Positions 35,582 to 43,081 of a stretch of DNA of 64,000 bases are shown here, in pieces. Made by a program: the position numbers and the translations under genes. The notes under the pieces were generated by a model. The model was given only the letters and a program-made list of their open reading frames with translations, searched no databases and had not been told where the DNA came from. Numbering within the stretch: position 1 is the stretch's first letter; each line of letters starts with the position of its first letter. The stretch is from Zoogloea sp041908905 (GTDB lineage Bacteria; Pseudomonadota; Gammaproteobacteria; Burkholderiales; Rhodocyclaceae), in assembly GCF_041908905.1 (NCBI RefSeq), contig NZ_JAYREK010000006.1, positions 1 through 64,000 of the forward strand, written 5' to 3'.

Positions 35582-35728
35582 TTGGACGGAATCATCGGGA
35601 TCACCATCATCGGCGCTTGCGTCTGTGCGGCGCTCCTTGCGTTCGCCTTGTTCATCCGGGATGTCAAGCACAGCCAGCGGGCCGCCGAGAAGCGGCGCCG
35701 GCTCGCGTCGCGGTTGATCGGGAAGTAG
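35582..35728 (+). CDS. Small single-pass membrane protein, element-borne copy (48 aa)
   Basis: The frame starts with TTG at 35582 and encodes 48 residues: a hydrophobic segment (GITIIGACVCAALLAFALF) and a basic tail (KHSQRAAEKRRRLASRL). It is homologous over its full length to the 48-residue product at 51709, sharing RDVKHS and KRRRLASRL and the same length. Only a weak ribosome site is visible, so expression is uncertain. It sits inside the element directly after the left attachment repeat, while its relative sits directly outside the right repeat. No named family is recognised. Confidence 0.55.
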   Translation: MDGIIGITIIGACVCAALLAFALFIRDVKHSQRAAEKRRRLASRLIGK

Positions 35729-35760
35729 GTCACTGTCCGCCCGTCTGCTCTATCAAAGGT

Positions 35761-36440
35761 GTGAATCCAGCTCACACCCTGGTGGTGCACTTCGAGGCCC
35801 GGGCCGCGGTGCGCTGGCAGCTCTCCGAAATCGGAGATCAGGTGTTGGGCGACGTAGGTGCCGTTGTTCTTCCCGTCATTGACGATGTTGAAGGGGGTGC
35901 AGGAATTCCTATAAGCCCCTGCACAGCCCGCACGTAGTCGCCCCGTGCCTCAGCCCGGTCCGCTGCTTCGAGATCTCGCCGTGGATCAGCGCTGGCAGGG
36001 CATGCGACAGGGCCTCGGCGACTTCCTTGTGCACGATGGCCTTGATGATGCCGCCTACCTGCTTGGCGACGGCGGGGGGTAGGCTTTCGAGGGTCGCGCC
36101 GGCCGGCGTAGCCGCCGGTCTTGCGGATGGTCGGCAGCACGTCGTGAGTCACCCAGCGCTTAAAGCGCTTGGCGGTGTCCTTCGTGCTGCCGAGGATCAG
36201 TGCGTAGAGGCCTGACTCGTTGACGTGGTTGGCGCGCTGGGTCCGGCCGAGACTGTCGATGGTGTCCAATTTCTGGACGTCATCGGCATCGACGTGCGAC
36301 TCAAGTGCCTGACGTGGGTTTCCGAAGTCAAGCGCAGCGCACACGTCGCTGGCGTTGAACCACGGCTGCCCGAGTTCATCGACCTGGACGCGCACGGCGT
36401 GCGCCTCGAACCTGAAAGGAATGATAGCGGCTCCCATCAC
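35761..36440 (-). pseudogene. Decayed phage antirepressor (BRO-N type)
   Basis: The first ~105 codons (start GTG 36440 or ATG 36437) encode a good BRO-N/antirepressor domain: PWFNASDVCAALDFGNPRQA, RANHVNESGLYALILGS and RFKRWVTHDVLPTIRKTGGY. After GGYAG the reading frame turns into Arg/Pro-rich nonsense. A neighbouring frame continues sensibly (ATLESLPPAVAKQVGGIIKA and KEVAEALSHALPALIHGEI), and a further frame near 35780-35900 reads like coding sequence (FNIVNDGKNNGTYVAQHLI). At least two frameshifts are needed to join them. A short upstream remnant (DLKALITDVRAQIEAARAA) ends on the start codon (TGATG). Confidence 0.7.
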
Positions 36441-36677
36441 GCCGCCCTCGCCGCTTCGATCTGCGCCCGCACGTCGGTGATCAGCGCCTTCAGGTCATCC
36501 GGTCAGGGGTCGGAATTGAGTTCCGCTCCTTCGGCGCCGTGGCCTTGAGCACGGCCGGCGGCCTCACCTGGGCAGCGGCCAGGACCAAGAAAAGTGCGCT
36601 TGATCTATGGCGTCACGTGCAGTTGGCATGAGAAGCTATGGATTGCGACTTTCCCCTTGCGTATCAGAGGTTCCGAA

Positions 36678-37640
36678 ATGAAGAAGATTGCGGTCCCGGT
36701 CATCGCTGCGCTGGTGCTAGCAGGATGCTTATCGGAAGAGAAGAAGATCACCGAGATCAACTGTGGTGATGAAATGACTAAGTCTACCCTTCGTGACTTG
36801 GTGCAAGAGAGCCTGGAAGATCAGGTCAAGAAGGAGCTCCAGAGCGGAGTCAACGGCCAGCCGCTGTCATGGGATGCGGCTAAGTTCAGGGCCTTGGTCA
36901 GCCTTCTGAACATCGATTTTGTGCATGTACGCACAACGAAGAAGGACCCGAACAGCACGAAGCGCTTTTGTGAGGCGGAGATGAAGGTCATCATCCCCGT
37001 GGACGTGGCGGAAGCTGCTGACAAAGTGCGAAAGTCGTTAGGCTATCCGAACATCGTGACCTATGCAGCTGCGCTGGATGTGAAGTACGAAGCTGGGGCA
37101 GCCTTCGGTGACATCGAATATTCAGCTCAGCCAACAGACGACGGTAACACCGTTTATGTTTCAACTGCCAAGAAAAACAAGTCCGTGGATCTGGTGACCG
37201 AGGTGATTGCCGCAAACTTGGTGAAGCCACTGATTGAGGCGGCAGAAGCGAAGAAAGTAAAGGAGCAAGCGGACGAACAGGCGCGCCTCGCAAAGATCGC
37301 ACAGGAGCGGCAAGAGCTTGAGAAAGAACAGGACCGTCTCCGCCTTGAAAAGGCGCAGTCCGGCATCAAGGAAGCAAACGACCAGATCAACGTTGTCTGG
37401 AATGGAGCGACTTCCGACTTCAGAAAAACAGCGCTACCGGAACAGCGGATCTGGTTGAAGGAGAGAGACTTGGAATGCCGGGAAAAGGCGAACGCAGTCG
37501 GCGAGGGTGCCAGCGAAACCGACCGAGAAGTCGTCAGACTGAACTGTGAAACAGAGATGACCGTAGCTCGAACCAGCCTCCTGAAAGCAAAGGTCGCCTC
37601 TCATGGTGCGTCTGTCTCCACCAAGACCGATCAGCAATAG
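36678..37640 (+). CDS. Lipoprotein with LprI-like (lysozyme-inhibitor) C-terminal domain
   Basis: A 320-residue lipoprotein. The signal MKKIAVPVIAALVLAGC ends in a lipobox with Cys17. A coiled region (VKEQADEQARLAKIAQERQ to LRLEKAQSG, about 205-245) separates an unknown N-terminal domain from a C-terminal segment with LPEQRIWLKERDLECREKA and VRLNCETEMTVARTS, the pattern of the LprI/DUF1311 family. The ATG at 36678 fits the signal peptide better than the first ATG at 36594. It is the only clear gene of the element read rightward and its base and codon use is visibly less GC-rich than the neighbours, so it looks like recent cargo. Role: envelope protection is possible; not proven. Confidence 0.75.
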   Translation: MKKIAVPVIAALVLAGCLSEEKKITEINCGDEMTKSTLRDLVQESLEDQVKKELQSGVNGQPLSWDAAKFRALVSLLNIDFVHVRTTKKDPNSTKRFCEAEMKVIIPVDVAEAADKVRKSLGYPNIVTYAAALDVKYEAGAAFGDIEYSAQPTDDGNTVYVSTAKKNKSVDLVTEVIAANLVKPLIEAAEAKKVKEQADEQARLAKIAQERQELEKEQDRLRLEKAQSGIKEANDQINVVWNGATSDFRKTALPEQRIWLKERDLECREKANAVGEGASETDREVVRLNCETEMTVARTSLLKAKVASHGASVSTKTDQQ

Positions 37641-37717
37641 AATGTAAGGCGGTCAGGCCGCTCAGAATCCCGCTCCAACATGGCATGAGATCCCCGCCGT
37701 GTGCGAGGGGCGGTAGG

Positions 37718-38092
37718 GGTGTAAGTTGGGCTTACACCGCTTGTCGCGGTGCCCGCGCCGGCCTGGTAGTGAAGGGTGTCGTCATTGCCGACACCCTTGA
37801 TGCGGTGCACTCCGGCGCCGGCCTGGTGGTGGTGCACTCCCACTTCCGCGGCCCCCCGGCTTTCCCGGGCAGGGTGTCCACCAGATGGACACCCTGCGCC
37901 GGCAGATGGGGTAACGGCTCGTGAGGCCATCTGCCGGCCTCCAGGCGGCTCCGCGCCGGGGCGGCGGGGGGTGGTGTGCCCTCGCTCACCCGACAAAGGC
38001 GCGTGGCGGGCCGTCTCGTGCGCCGGCAGGGGTAGGCACGAAGCGCCTACGCCCGGTCAGCAGTCCGGGCGGTGCCCTCCAAGGGCTGGAGG
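37718..38092. repeat. Run of perfect inverted repeats (seven hairpins)
   Basis: In 375 bases: GGTGTAAG/CTTACACC (37718-37738), AAGGGTGTCG/CGACACCCTT (37772-37798), a 12-bp stem (37869-37880 with 37886-37897), a 12-bp stem (37898-37909 with 37927-37938), GTAGGC/GCCTAC (38032-38050), CGCCCGG/CCGGGCG (38050-38071) and CCTCCA/TGGAGG (38076-38092). The box GCGCCGGCCTGGT occurs twice (37755-37767, 37815-37827) and GGTGCACTCC twice (37804, 37831). No convincing gene lies in 37641-38161. A structured RNA or a protein-binding region is possible. Confidence 0.7.
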
Positions 38093-38115
38093 CCATCGGC
38101 CCGGCTCCAGACGTG

Positions 38116-38137
38116 AAAAACCCGCCACGCGGGCGGG
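38116..38137 (-). terminator. Terminator of the gene at 38162
   Basis: On the minus strand ACCCGCC and GGCGGGT form a hairpin followed by TTTTT, 25 bases after the stop. It closes the leftward late operon before the hairpin array. Confidence 0.75.
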
Positions 38138-38161
38138 TCGGGGTGGTCGGGCGGAGGGAGG

Positions 38162-38668
38162 TCAGGCCCTCACGCGCTCGATCAGGCTTTCGGTTTCACG
38201 GGCCATGTCGTAAAGGGCGTGGAACGTGGGCCACAGGTTCGCCCCGGTGAGCGTGACGCCCTGGTTCTCGACTGCGATTGCCGCCAGAGCCGACACGCCC
38301 ATGATCTTGCCGATGGTGTCCTTCATGTAGATGTCGGCCTCGTTGATCGCGGCTTGCAGCTTCTGAGCCCGGGGATCTGCATCCGGGGTCGGTTTGAATC
38401 TGAGGTCCGGGTAATCCTCGCAGCCCACGGTTTCGGCGATCTGCTGCACCTTGAGGCCCACGGTGCTGGCGGCTTTGTTGATCGCCAGGAACATCTGGGA
38501 CAGCTCGGAGCGCTGCATGTCCTCGTACTCCTTCATACCGATGCCGGCGAGCTTCATCAGCTCGGCCAGGCCCACAAAGGCGGCCTCTTTTTGAGCCTTG
38601 AAGGCCGTGCGCAGGGCTTCGCGGTCGGTGGTCAGGGCGGTGGTGGTGTTGGTTTCGATGGTGTTCAT
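38162..38668 (-). CDS. Hypothetical element protein, 168 aa
   Basis: ATG 38668 has a good site (AGGAGCGCCACC). The product is mostly helical, begins MNTIETNTTTALTTDREALR and includes NEADIYMKDTIGKIMGVSAL. No signal peptide or clear motif is visible. It is the last gene of the leftward late region and has its own terminator; 411 bases separate it from the transglycosylase gene upstream. I do not recognise the family. Confidence 0.7.
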   Translation of the reverse strand: MNTIETNTTTALTTDREALRTAFKAQKEAAFVGLAELMKLAGIGMKEYEDMQRSELSQMFLAINKAASTVGLKVQQIAETVGCEDYPDLRFKPTPDADPRAQKLQAAINEADIYMKDTIGKIMGVSALAAIAVENQGVTLTGANLWPTFHALYDMARETESLIERVRA

Positions 38669-39079
38669 GGTGGCGCTCCTAGATTTGAGATTTTTCCCGC
38701 TGCCCAGCCGCCAAGCTGGGTGAGCGGAACCGTGCAGGTTGGCGGACCGGAATCTAGGAACCGGCAGGGCCGAAGCCCTCCCGCACGGCCCGCCCAAAGG
38801 GGGCGATACCATGCTGCGGACGAAAAAAAAACCGCGCTGCGGCGGTTGTCCGCCTAGATTATTCCGGGCCGCCAAGCCCGCGTTGCCGTTGTTTGCGACA
38901 GCGTTTATAGGATGCTCTTGGCGTTGGCGCGCCGTCAAGCTTTTTTTGCTGTCGCGGTTGGCGTTTTGATGATGGGATAGGGACGGGAAGATTGTTAGGT
39001 GAAAATCGGCCCGCTTTAACCTTTCCGGCAGGCCGTCCAGCTCAAGCCGGGTAGGCGGCCGCTGAAGGCCCCGCAATCC
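38669..39079. other. 411-base gap: untranslated leader and terminator
   Basis: No convincing gene. It holds a minus-strand terminator (38823-38847), short hairpins such as CCCAGC/GCTGGG (38703-38720), and a TATAAA-like box on the minus strand (38904-38909) that could serve the gene at 38162, although its -35 is not clear. AT content is higher near 38930-38990. Confidence 0.5.
38823..38847 (-). terminator. Intrinsic terminator in gap after transglycosylase gene
   Basis: On the minus strand AACCGC, a 6-base loop and GCGGTT are followed by a run of T. It lies about 235 bases downstream of the stop at 39080. Confidence 0.7.
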
Positions 39080-41122
39080 CTACCAGGCCCCGCCAGACAT
39101 CCCGCCGGTCACGACATGGGCAATGCCCCTGTCTGAAACGTCCCGGCCCGCATCTTCACGCTGTACCACGACCACGGCCGGCTTTGCGCTGGCGTTGCTG
39201 CCCAGCGGAACCGACACCCGCTGCGCATCAGGGATAGAAGGCACAGAGGGCATGCTGCCTGCCGGCGGGGTGGGCATGTTGACGCTCACAGGTGATCGCA
39301 CCGTCACCGCCCTCGCCTCTTCCGCGTAGCGCGCGCCGGCCGACATCTTCTTGCCCATGGCGGAGTAGGCGTCGCCGACAGAGATCGACCCGTCACCGTA
39401 GAGCGAGCGGTTGTTCGCGATCACGCTTTCCACGCGCTTCCGGCCCTTCTCGGTCGTCACGCCGCGCATCAGCGCGTCACGCACCGACATTCCTGGGTTG
39501 GCCGATAGCGACTTGAGGAACTTCGCCCCATCGCCTTCTCCCAGGTTGTGCAGGGCATAGACGTTCGCCGCATCGTTCTTGCCGCCCAGCGCCCGGCCAC
39601 GCTCCGCATTCTCGCGGGTGAGCTCTGCCAGCATCGCCGCCTGGAGCTCCACGTCGCTGCGCAGCTTCGCGGCCTGGTCCGCCGTCAGCTTCGACGCATT
39701 GGCCACGCCATGCTTGCCGCCGTGCTTGCGCAGAGTCTCGAGCCAGGTGGCGTCGGTGAATTGCCCGAGGCCATGGGCGGAGCTCATCCCCATGCGCCCG
39801 TCGAACAGCCTCACGTTGTTCTTCGCCGGGTTCTTGTGGATCGGCGCCGCGTCCGGGTTGAATCCGCTCTCGAAGTGGGCGATCTGAGCGACCAAGCCCG
39901 GGTCAGTGCCGGCCCGCTGCGCTGCCCTACCGATGAAGCCCTTGACGGAATCCCACCCGGCACCGACCTTTCCTGCGACTACCTTCGCCCCTGACCGGGC
40001 CGTATCGGCTGCACGCTCAAGCATGCCCTTCTTCGCCTCGGCCTCCTGCTTCGCCAGCTCCTCCTGACTGAAGCGGTAAAACTCATCGTTCCACTGCTTC
40101 GAGCCCTGTGCCGCGCCGCTTGGCGACACGAAGCGCCTCTTCAGCGCCTCCTCTTTCGCGTACTCGCCGTCACGGCCCTCGAGAACCCGGGCTCGCTCTT
40201 CTGCCGCCCGCTTGTCGGTATCGACTCCCACCGCCTTCAAGGCTTCCTTGGTGGGCTCCGCGACGCCCTTCTTGATCGCTTCAGCGCCTTCCTTCGCCTT
40301 CTCGCCGTCGCTGACAAAGCCCTCGATCTTGAGGAAGGCCGCCAGCGCCGCGGCCGTGGCCGCCAGGCCTCCCAGCACCGGAAGCAGCATCGGGATGAAG
40401 CGCCCCAGGAGCGCAAACACGCCTCCCTGCTCCACGACAACCGGCTCGCTGCTCTTGTCTTCGATGCCCTTCAAGCGCTTCAGGATCTTCTTGAACCAGC
40501 CATCCTGCCGGCGAGCGTCCTTGTCGCCACGCAGCGCCCCGTAGGCGCGGCTGATGGGGTCGGCGATCTCCTGCATTGCCCTGACCGTGGGGTCGGCCTC
40601 GCCGACGTTCTCGAGGCCGCCAACGGCCTGAGACAGGCGGTCGACCACGGAATGCAGCCGGCCATCAACGCCGCCACCGTCACCAGCGCTGCCGCGCCCG
40701 CCTACCCCGACCGATGAGGCCCCGGAAACGAATCGCCCCTTGGCATCCCGGGCGCCGGCCATCACAGGCGCCTGCGTGGTCTTCCGGGGGCGCCTGGAGA
40801 CGATCTTGGATGCCACAGCGCCGGCAGGCACCGCTGCCGGCATGGCCCGTCTTGCCGCCGACGAACGGCTGCCGGTGTCGCCCTTGATGCCGCCCCGCGG
40901 CACGGCCGCCACCTGTGCCCCAGGAGCACGACGCCCACGGCCCGCCATCCCGGACACCGTACCGGCTCGCCGCACAGCCTCAACCGGGGAGCCCTCTACG
41001 GCAGCACGAATCGCCCGCACGTCGCCGCGGATGTCAAACAGCAGATTGTCGGTGCGTGTCCGCTTGACGCCTTCGACGGGCACCCCGCCGGTGATGAATC
41101 CGTCCTTGTCGCTGGTCAGCAT
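39080..41122 (-). CDS. Phage tail/internal virion protein with lytic transglycosylase domain
   Basis: A 680-residue protein. The N-terminal ~220 residues are basic and low-complexity. A hydrophobic stretch (LLGRFIPMLLPVLGGLAATAAALAAF) lies near residue 250. An SLT/lysozyme-like domain follows at about 395-520, with AQIAHFESGFNPDAAP (catalytic Glu in the FESG motif) and SSAHGLGQFTDATW. The C-terminus is Pro/Val-rich. This arrangement matches tape-measure or injected virion proteins that cut peptidoglycan during DNA entry. It starts inside the end of the gene at 41116. In a satellite it would be an unusual own structural gene; in a reduced prophage, a survivor. Confidence 0.75.
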   Translation of the reverse strand: MLTSDKDGFITGGVPVEGVKRTRTDNLLFDIRGDVRAIRAAVEGSPVEAVRRAGTVSGMAGRGRRAPGAQVAAVPRGGIKGDTGSRSSAARRAMPAAVPAGAVASKIVSRRPRKTTQAPVMAGARDAKGRFVSGASSVGVGGRGSAGDGGGVDGRLHSVVDRLSQAVGGLENVGEADPTVRAMQEIADPISRAYGALRGDKDARRQDGWFKKILKRLKGIEDKSSEPVVVEQGGVFALLGRFIPMLLPVLGGLAATAAALAAFLKIEGFVSDGEKAKEGAEAIKKGVAEPTKEALKAVGVDTDKRAAEERARVLEGRDGEYAKEEALKRRFVSPSGAAQGSKQWNDEFYRFSQEELAKQEAEAKKGMLERAADTARSGAKVVAGKVGAGWDSVKGFIGRAAQRAGTDPGLVAQIAHFESGFNPDAAPIHKNPAKNNVRLFDGRMGMSSAHGLGQFTDATWLETLRKHGGKHGVANASKLTADQAAKLRSDVELQAAMLAELTRENAERGRALGGKNDAANVYALHNLGEGDGAKFLKSLSANPGMSVRDALMRGVTTEKGRKRVESVIANNRSLYGDGSISVGDAYSAMGKKMSAGARYAEEARAVTVRSPVSVNMPTPPAGSMPSVPSIPDAQRVSVPLGSNASAKPAVVVVQREDAGRDVSDRGIAHVVTGGMSGGAW

Positions 41123-41331
41123 GTCGGCTGAACCGCGTTCGGCCGGGCGGCCTCGAGGATGGCGCGGGCCGCCTGGATGCGATCAGCCGCCGGTGCACTC
41201 GGGTCGGTGGCGATTTCGGCCAGCGCCTCGACGGCGGCGGATGCCTTGCGGGCGGCAGCGGCCCGCACGCCCTCGCTTCCGGGCGGGCGCCCGCCGCGGT
41301 CCTTTGTGGTGGTGCTCTGCGTGGTGCTCAT
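41116..41331 (-). CDS. Small hypothetical element protein, 71 aa
   Basis: The start is ATG 41331 (MSTTQSTTTKDRGGRPPGSE), preceded by GGAGAAACCCTC. The rest is helical and Ala-rich (ADRIQAARAILEAARP). It overlaps the transglycosylase gene by 7 bases, so the two are coupled. The family is not recognised; a tail-assembly or chaperone-like small protein is possible by position. Confidence 0.6.
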   Translation of the reverse strand: MSTTQSTTTKDRGGRPPGSEGVRAAAARKASAAVEALAEIATDPSAPAADRIQAARAILEAARPNAVQPTC

Positions 41332-41346
41332 GAGGGTTTCTCCGAA

Positions 41347-41389
41347 CTGGTGGTGCACTCGGGCGAGGGCCGGCCTGCACCCTCGCCCG
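41347..41389. repeat. CTGGTGGTGCAC box next to perfect 10-bp hairpin
   Basis: CTGGTGGTGCAC (41347-41358) is followed by CGGGCGAGGG (41360-41369), a 10-base loop and CCCTCGCCCG (41380-41389). The box recurs at 35779-35790, next to GGTGTGA/TCACACC, and with one extra GGT at 37823-37837 within the hairpin array. Confidence 0.55.
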
Positions 41390-41398
41390 GGGGTGGAA

Positions 41399-41692
41399 TC
41401 AGGGGATCAGCCAGGGCCGTTCCTTGATCGGATTAGGCGCCTCGACCTTGCCCGGCGCTGGCGTTGCCACGAATCCGGCCGGAAGGTCGGCAAGGACGCC
41501 CGTGCGAAGGTACTTGGTGAGCTTCGCGACCTCGGCTTGCTTCGTAGCGATGTCCTGCCGGAGCTGGGCCGCCTTGGCGGTCTGGCGGTAGTGCTCAGCC
41601 CAGTCAAGGTTCTTCTCGTGGGCCTCGATCTCGGCGGTCAGCACCAGAACACGGCGCGCCGCGGCGTCGTGGCGGATGGGATCAGACGGCAT
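41399..41692 (-). CDS. Hypothetical coiled-coil element protein, 97 aa
   Basis: A 97-residue helical protein with a central coiled segment (DIATKQAEVAKLTKYLRTG). The C-terminal DLPAGFVATPAP resembles DLPEGFEIPAP at the end of the upstream neighbour's product, so the two may share a partner or origin. It overlaps that gene by 11 bases. Part of the leftward late operon. No named family is recognised. Confidence 0.6.
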   Translation of the reverse strand: MPSDPIRHDAAARRVLVLTAEIEAHEKNLDWAEHYRQTAKAAQLRQDIATKQAEVAKLTKYLRTGVLADLPAGFVATPAPGKVEAPNPIKERPWLIP

Positions 41693-42305
41693 GGCGGAAG
41701 CTCACAGTTTCGACGGGGGCGGGGATCTCGAAGCCCTCGGGAAGGTCGTTGGGGTTGTGGGTGGTGTGGAACCGCTTGAGGGCGTCAAGCTCGGCCCGCA
41801 GGGCGGCTTCTTCGGCGTCCAGGGCCTCGATGCCTGCTTCCGCCTGGTCGCGCTGCGGTTGAATCAGGCGCTCCACTTCATCGTTCCGCAGGCCGGCGGC
41901 GATGTACCGGGCATGGGCACTCTCGACGGCGGACTTCTTGAGGGCCACGCTATGCGGGATCTCGGCAAGGCGCTTGTCGATGGCGAGGCGGCGGACGGCG
42001 ACCGCATACATGGTGGGGCGGAGGGCTTCCTCGGCGGCCGCGAACGACGCGGCAAGCTCGGTGCTCAGGTGGGCCAGCATGGCCAGCGGGGCGAGCACTT
42101 CGTCGCGGAGCTCGGCGAGGGCATCGGCGAAGATCTTCTCGTGCTCGACGCTGGCGTCAGCGGCCACGAAGCACAGGGCTTCGGGGGAGATCTTCGCGCA
42201 GGTAGCCTTGATTTCGGCCAGGACGGCCGTGGATGCGGCAAGGGTGGTGTCGTGGGTCCGCAGCTGCGCGGCGGTGGTGAGGGTGATGCTGCTAGGTGTG
42301 TTCAT
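41682..42305 (-). CDS. Hypothetical helical element protein, 207 aa
   Basis: The start is set at ATG 42305 (MNTPSSITLTTAAQ), preceded by TTGGAGGCCCTCCAG, rather than 42320. The product is nearly all helical, with coiled stretches near residues 60-110 and 145-185 (AEAGIEALDAEEAALRAELD). The end DLPEGFEIPAPVETVS matches the neighbour at 41399. It lies between the structural-like gene at 42359 and the 97-aa gene, all overlapping or closely spaced. Not recognised; a scaffold or tail-assembly role is conceivable. Confidence 0.6.
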   Translation of the reverse strand: MNTPSSITLTTAAQLRTHDTTLAASTAVLAEIKATCAKISPEALCFVAADASVEHEKIFADALAELRDEVLAPLAMLAHLSTELAASFAAAEEALRPTMYAVAVRRLAIDKRLAEIPHSVALKKSAVESAHARYIAAGLRNDEVERLIQPQRDQAEAGIEALDAEEAALRAELDALKRFHTTHNPNDLPEGFEIPAPVETVSFRHAV

Positions 42306-42358
42306 CTGGAGGGCCTCCAAGTTGTGGAGCCCCCATTTTCCCGGCGAGGTTTTGGGGT

Positions 42359-43081
42359 TTATGCGGGGTTTTCCGTGTGTGTCACCTCGACAACCAACGG
42401 GTAGCCTGCCGGGTCCGTCGCGCTGCCGGCCTGCCCCTGCCCGTCGTTCGGGGCGCCGGCTTTCGGCGCGTCGAAGAGCGGGATGGACGCCTTCAGGGTC
42501 AAATCGCCCACCAGAATGGTGATGTTCTTGTTGTCGGTCGGCACATTCGAGAAAGGCACGTCAGGCGACTCGACCTGAACCGGCCAGTCGTGCGACACGC
42601 CAGCGTAGGTGAAGCGTGCCGGGAAGCGCCGTCCGGCCATCGAATCCAGGTAAAGGGCGAGCTGCGCCGCGATGCTGCTAGCCGTGCCCGTGTCGTGGGC
42701 GAAGATGGCTACCTGGGTGCGGATGTCGGCCGCGATGATGCGCATCCCGAAAAGGCGCTCCTTGTCGTCTCCGGGGATCATCACCGGCACGCTGTCGGCG
42801 ATCTGGCGGCCGTAGTCGCGCCCGGTGGGCATGTAGTCACGGGCCATCGCCACCAGGATGACGGGCATCTCCGGCGGCGTGGTCGTGGCGCTGTCCGTGT
42901 CGTTCTTCTGCCACGCGGCGAGCATGTCCTCGGCAGCGTCGACCATGCGCGACGGGGCCCACATGATCGCCTTCTTCAGCGGGCGATCAATCAGCAGCTG
43001 CACAGCGGGCGTCGTGGGCACCAGGCTTGAGAAGAACCCCGCCATGAACCCGCCAAACCCGGTCTTGATCGGTAGCAGCAT
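42359..43081 (-). CDS. Likely phage structural protein, 240 aa
   Basis: A 240-residue protein of mixed strand and helix content. Visible segments are MPVILVAMARDYMPTGRDYG, VPVMIPGDDKERLFGMRI and FTYAGVSHDWPVQVESPDVP. Its ATG overlaps the terminase-small stop by one base (TGATG), so it is coupled to it. The placement between a terminase small subunit and a tail protein suggests a head-tail or tail protein. No close family could be named from sequence alone. It ends with a Gly/Asp-rich tail. Confidence 0.55.
   Translation of the reverse strand: MLLPIKTGFGGFMAGFFSSLVPTTPAVQLLIDRPLKKAIMWAPSRMVDAAEDMLAAWQKNDTDSATTTPPEMPVILVAMARDYMPTGRDYGRQIADSVPVMIPGDDKERLFGMRIIAADIRTQVAIFAHDTGTASSIAAQLALYLDSMAGRRFPARFTYAGVSHDWPVQVESPDVPFSNVPTDNKNITILVGDLTLKASIPLFDAPKAGAPNDGQGQAGSATDPAGYPLVVEVTHTENPA

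Noticed and set aside
37631..37996. Reverse frame of 121 residues over the hairpin array
   Set aside because: It has no good ribosome site and its composition follows the repeats (HxQAGAG). I judge the inverted repeats to be the real signal.
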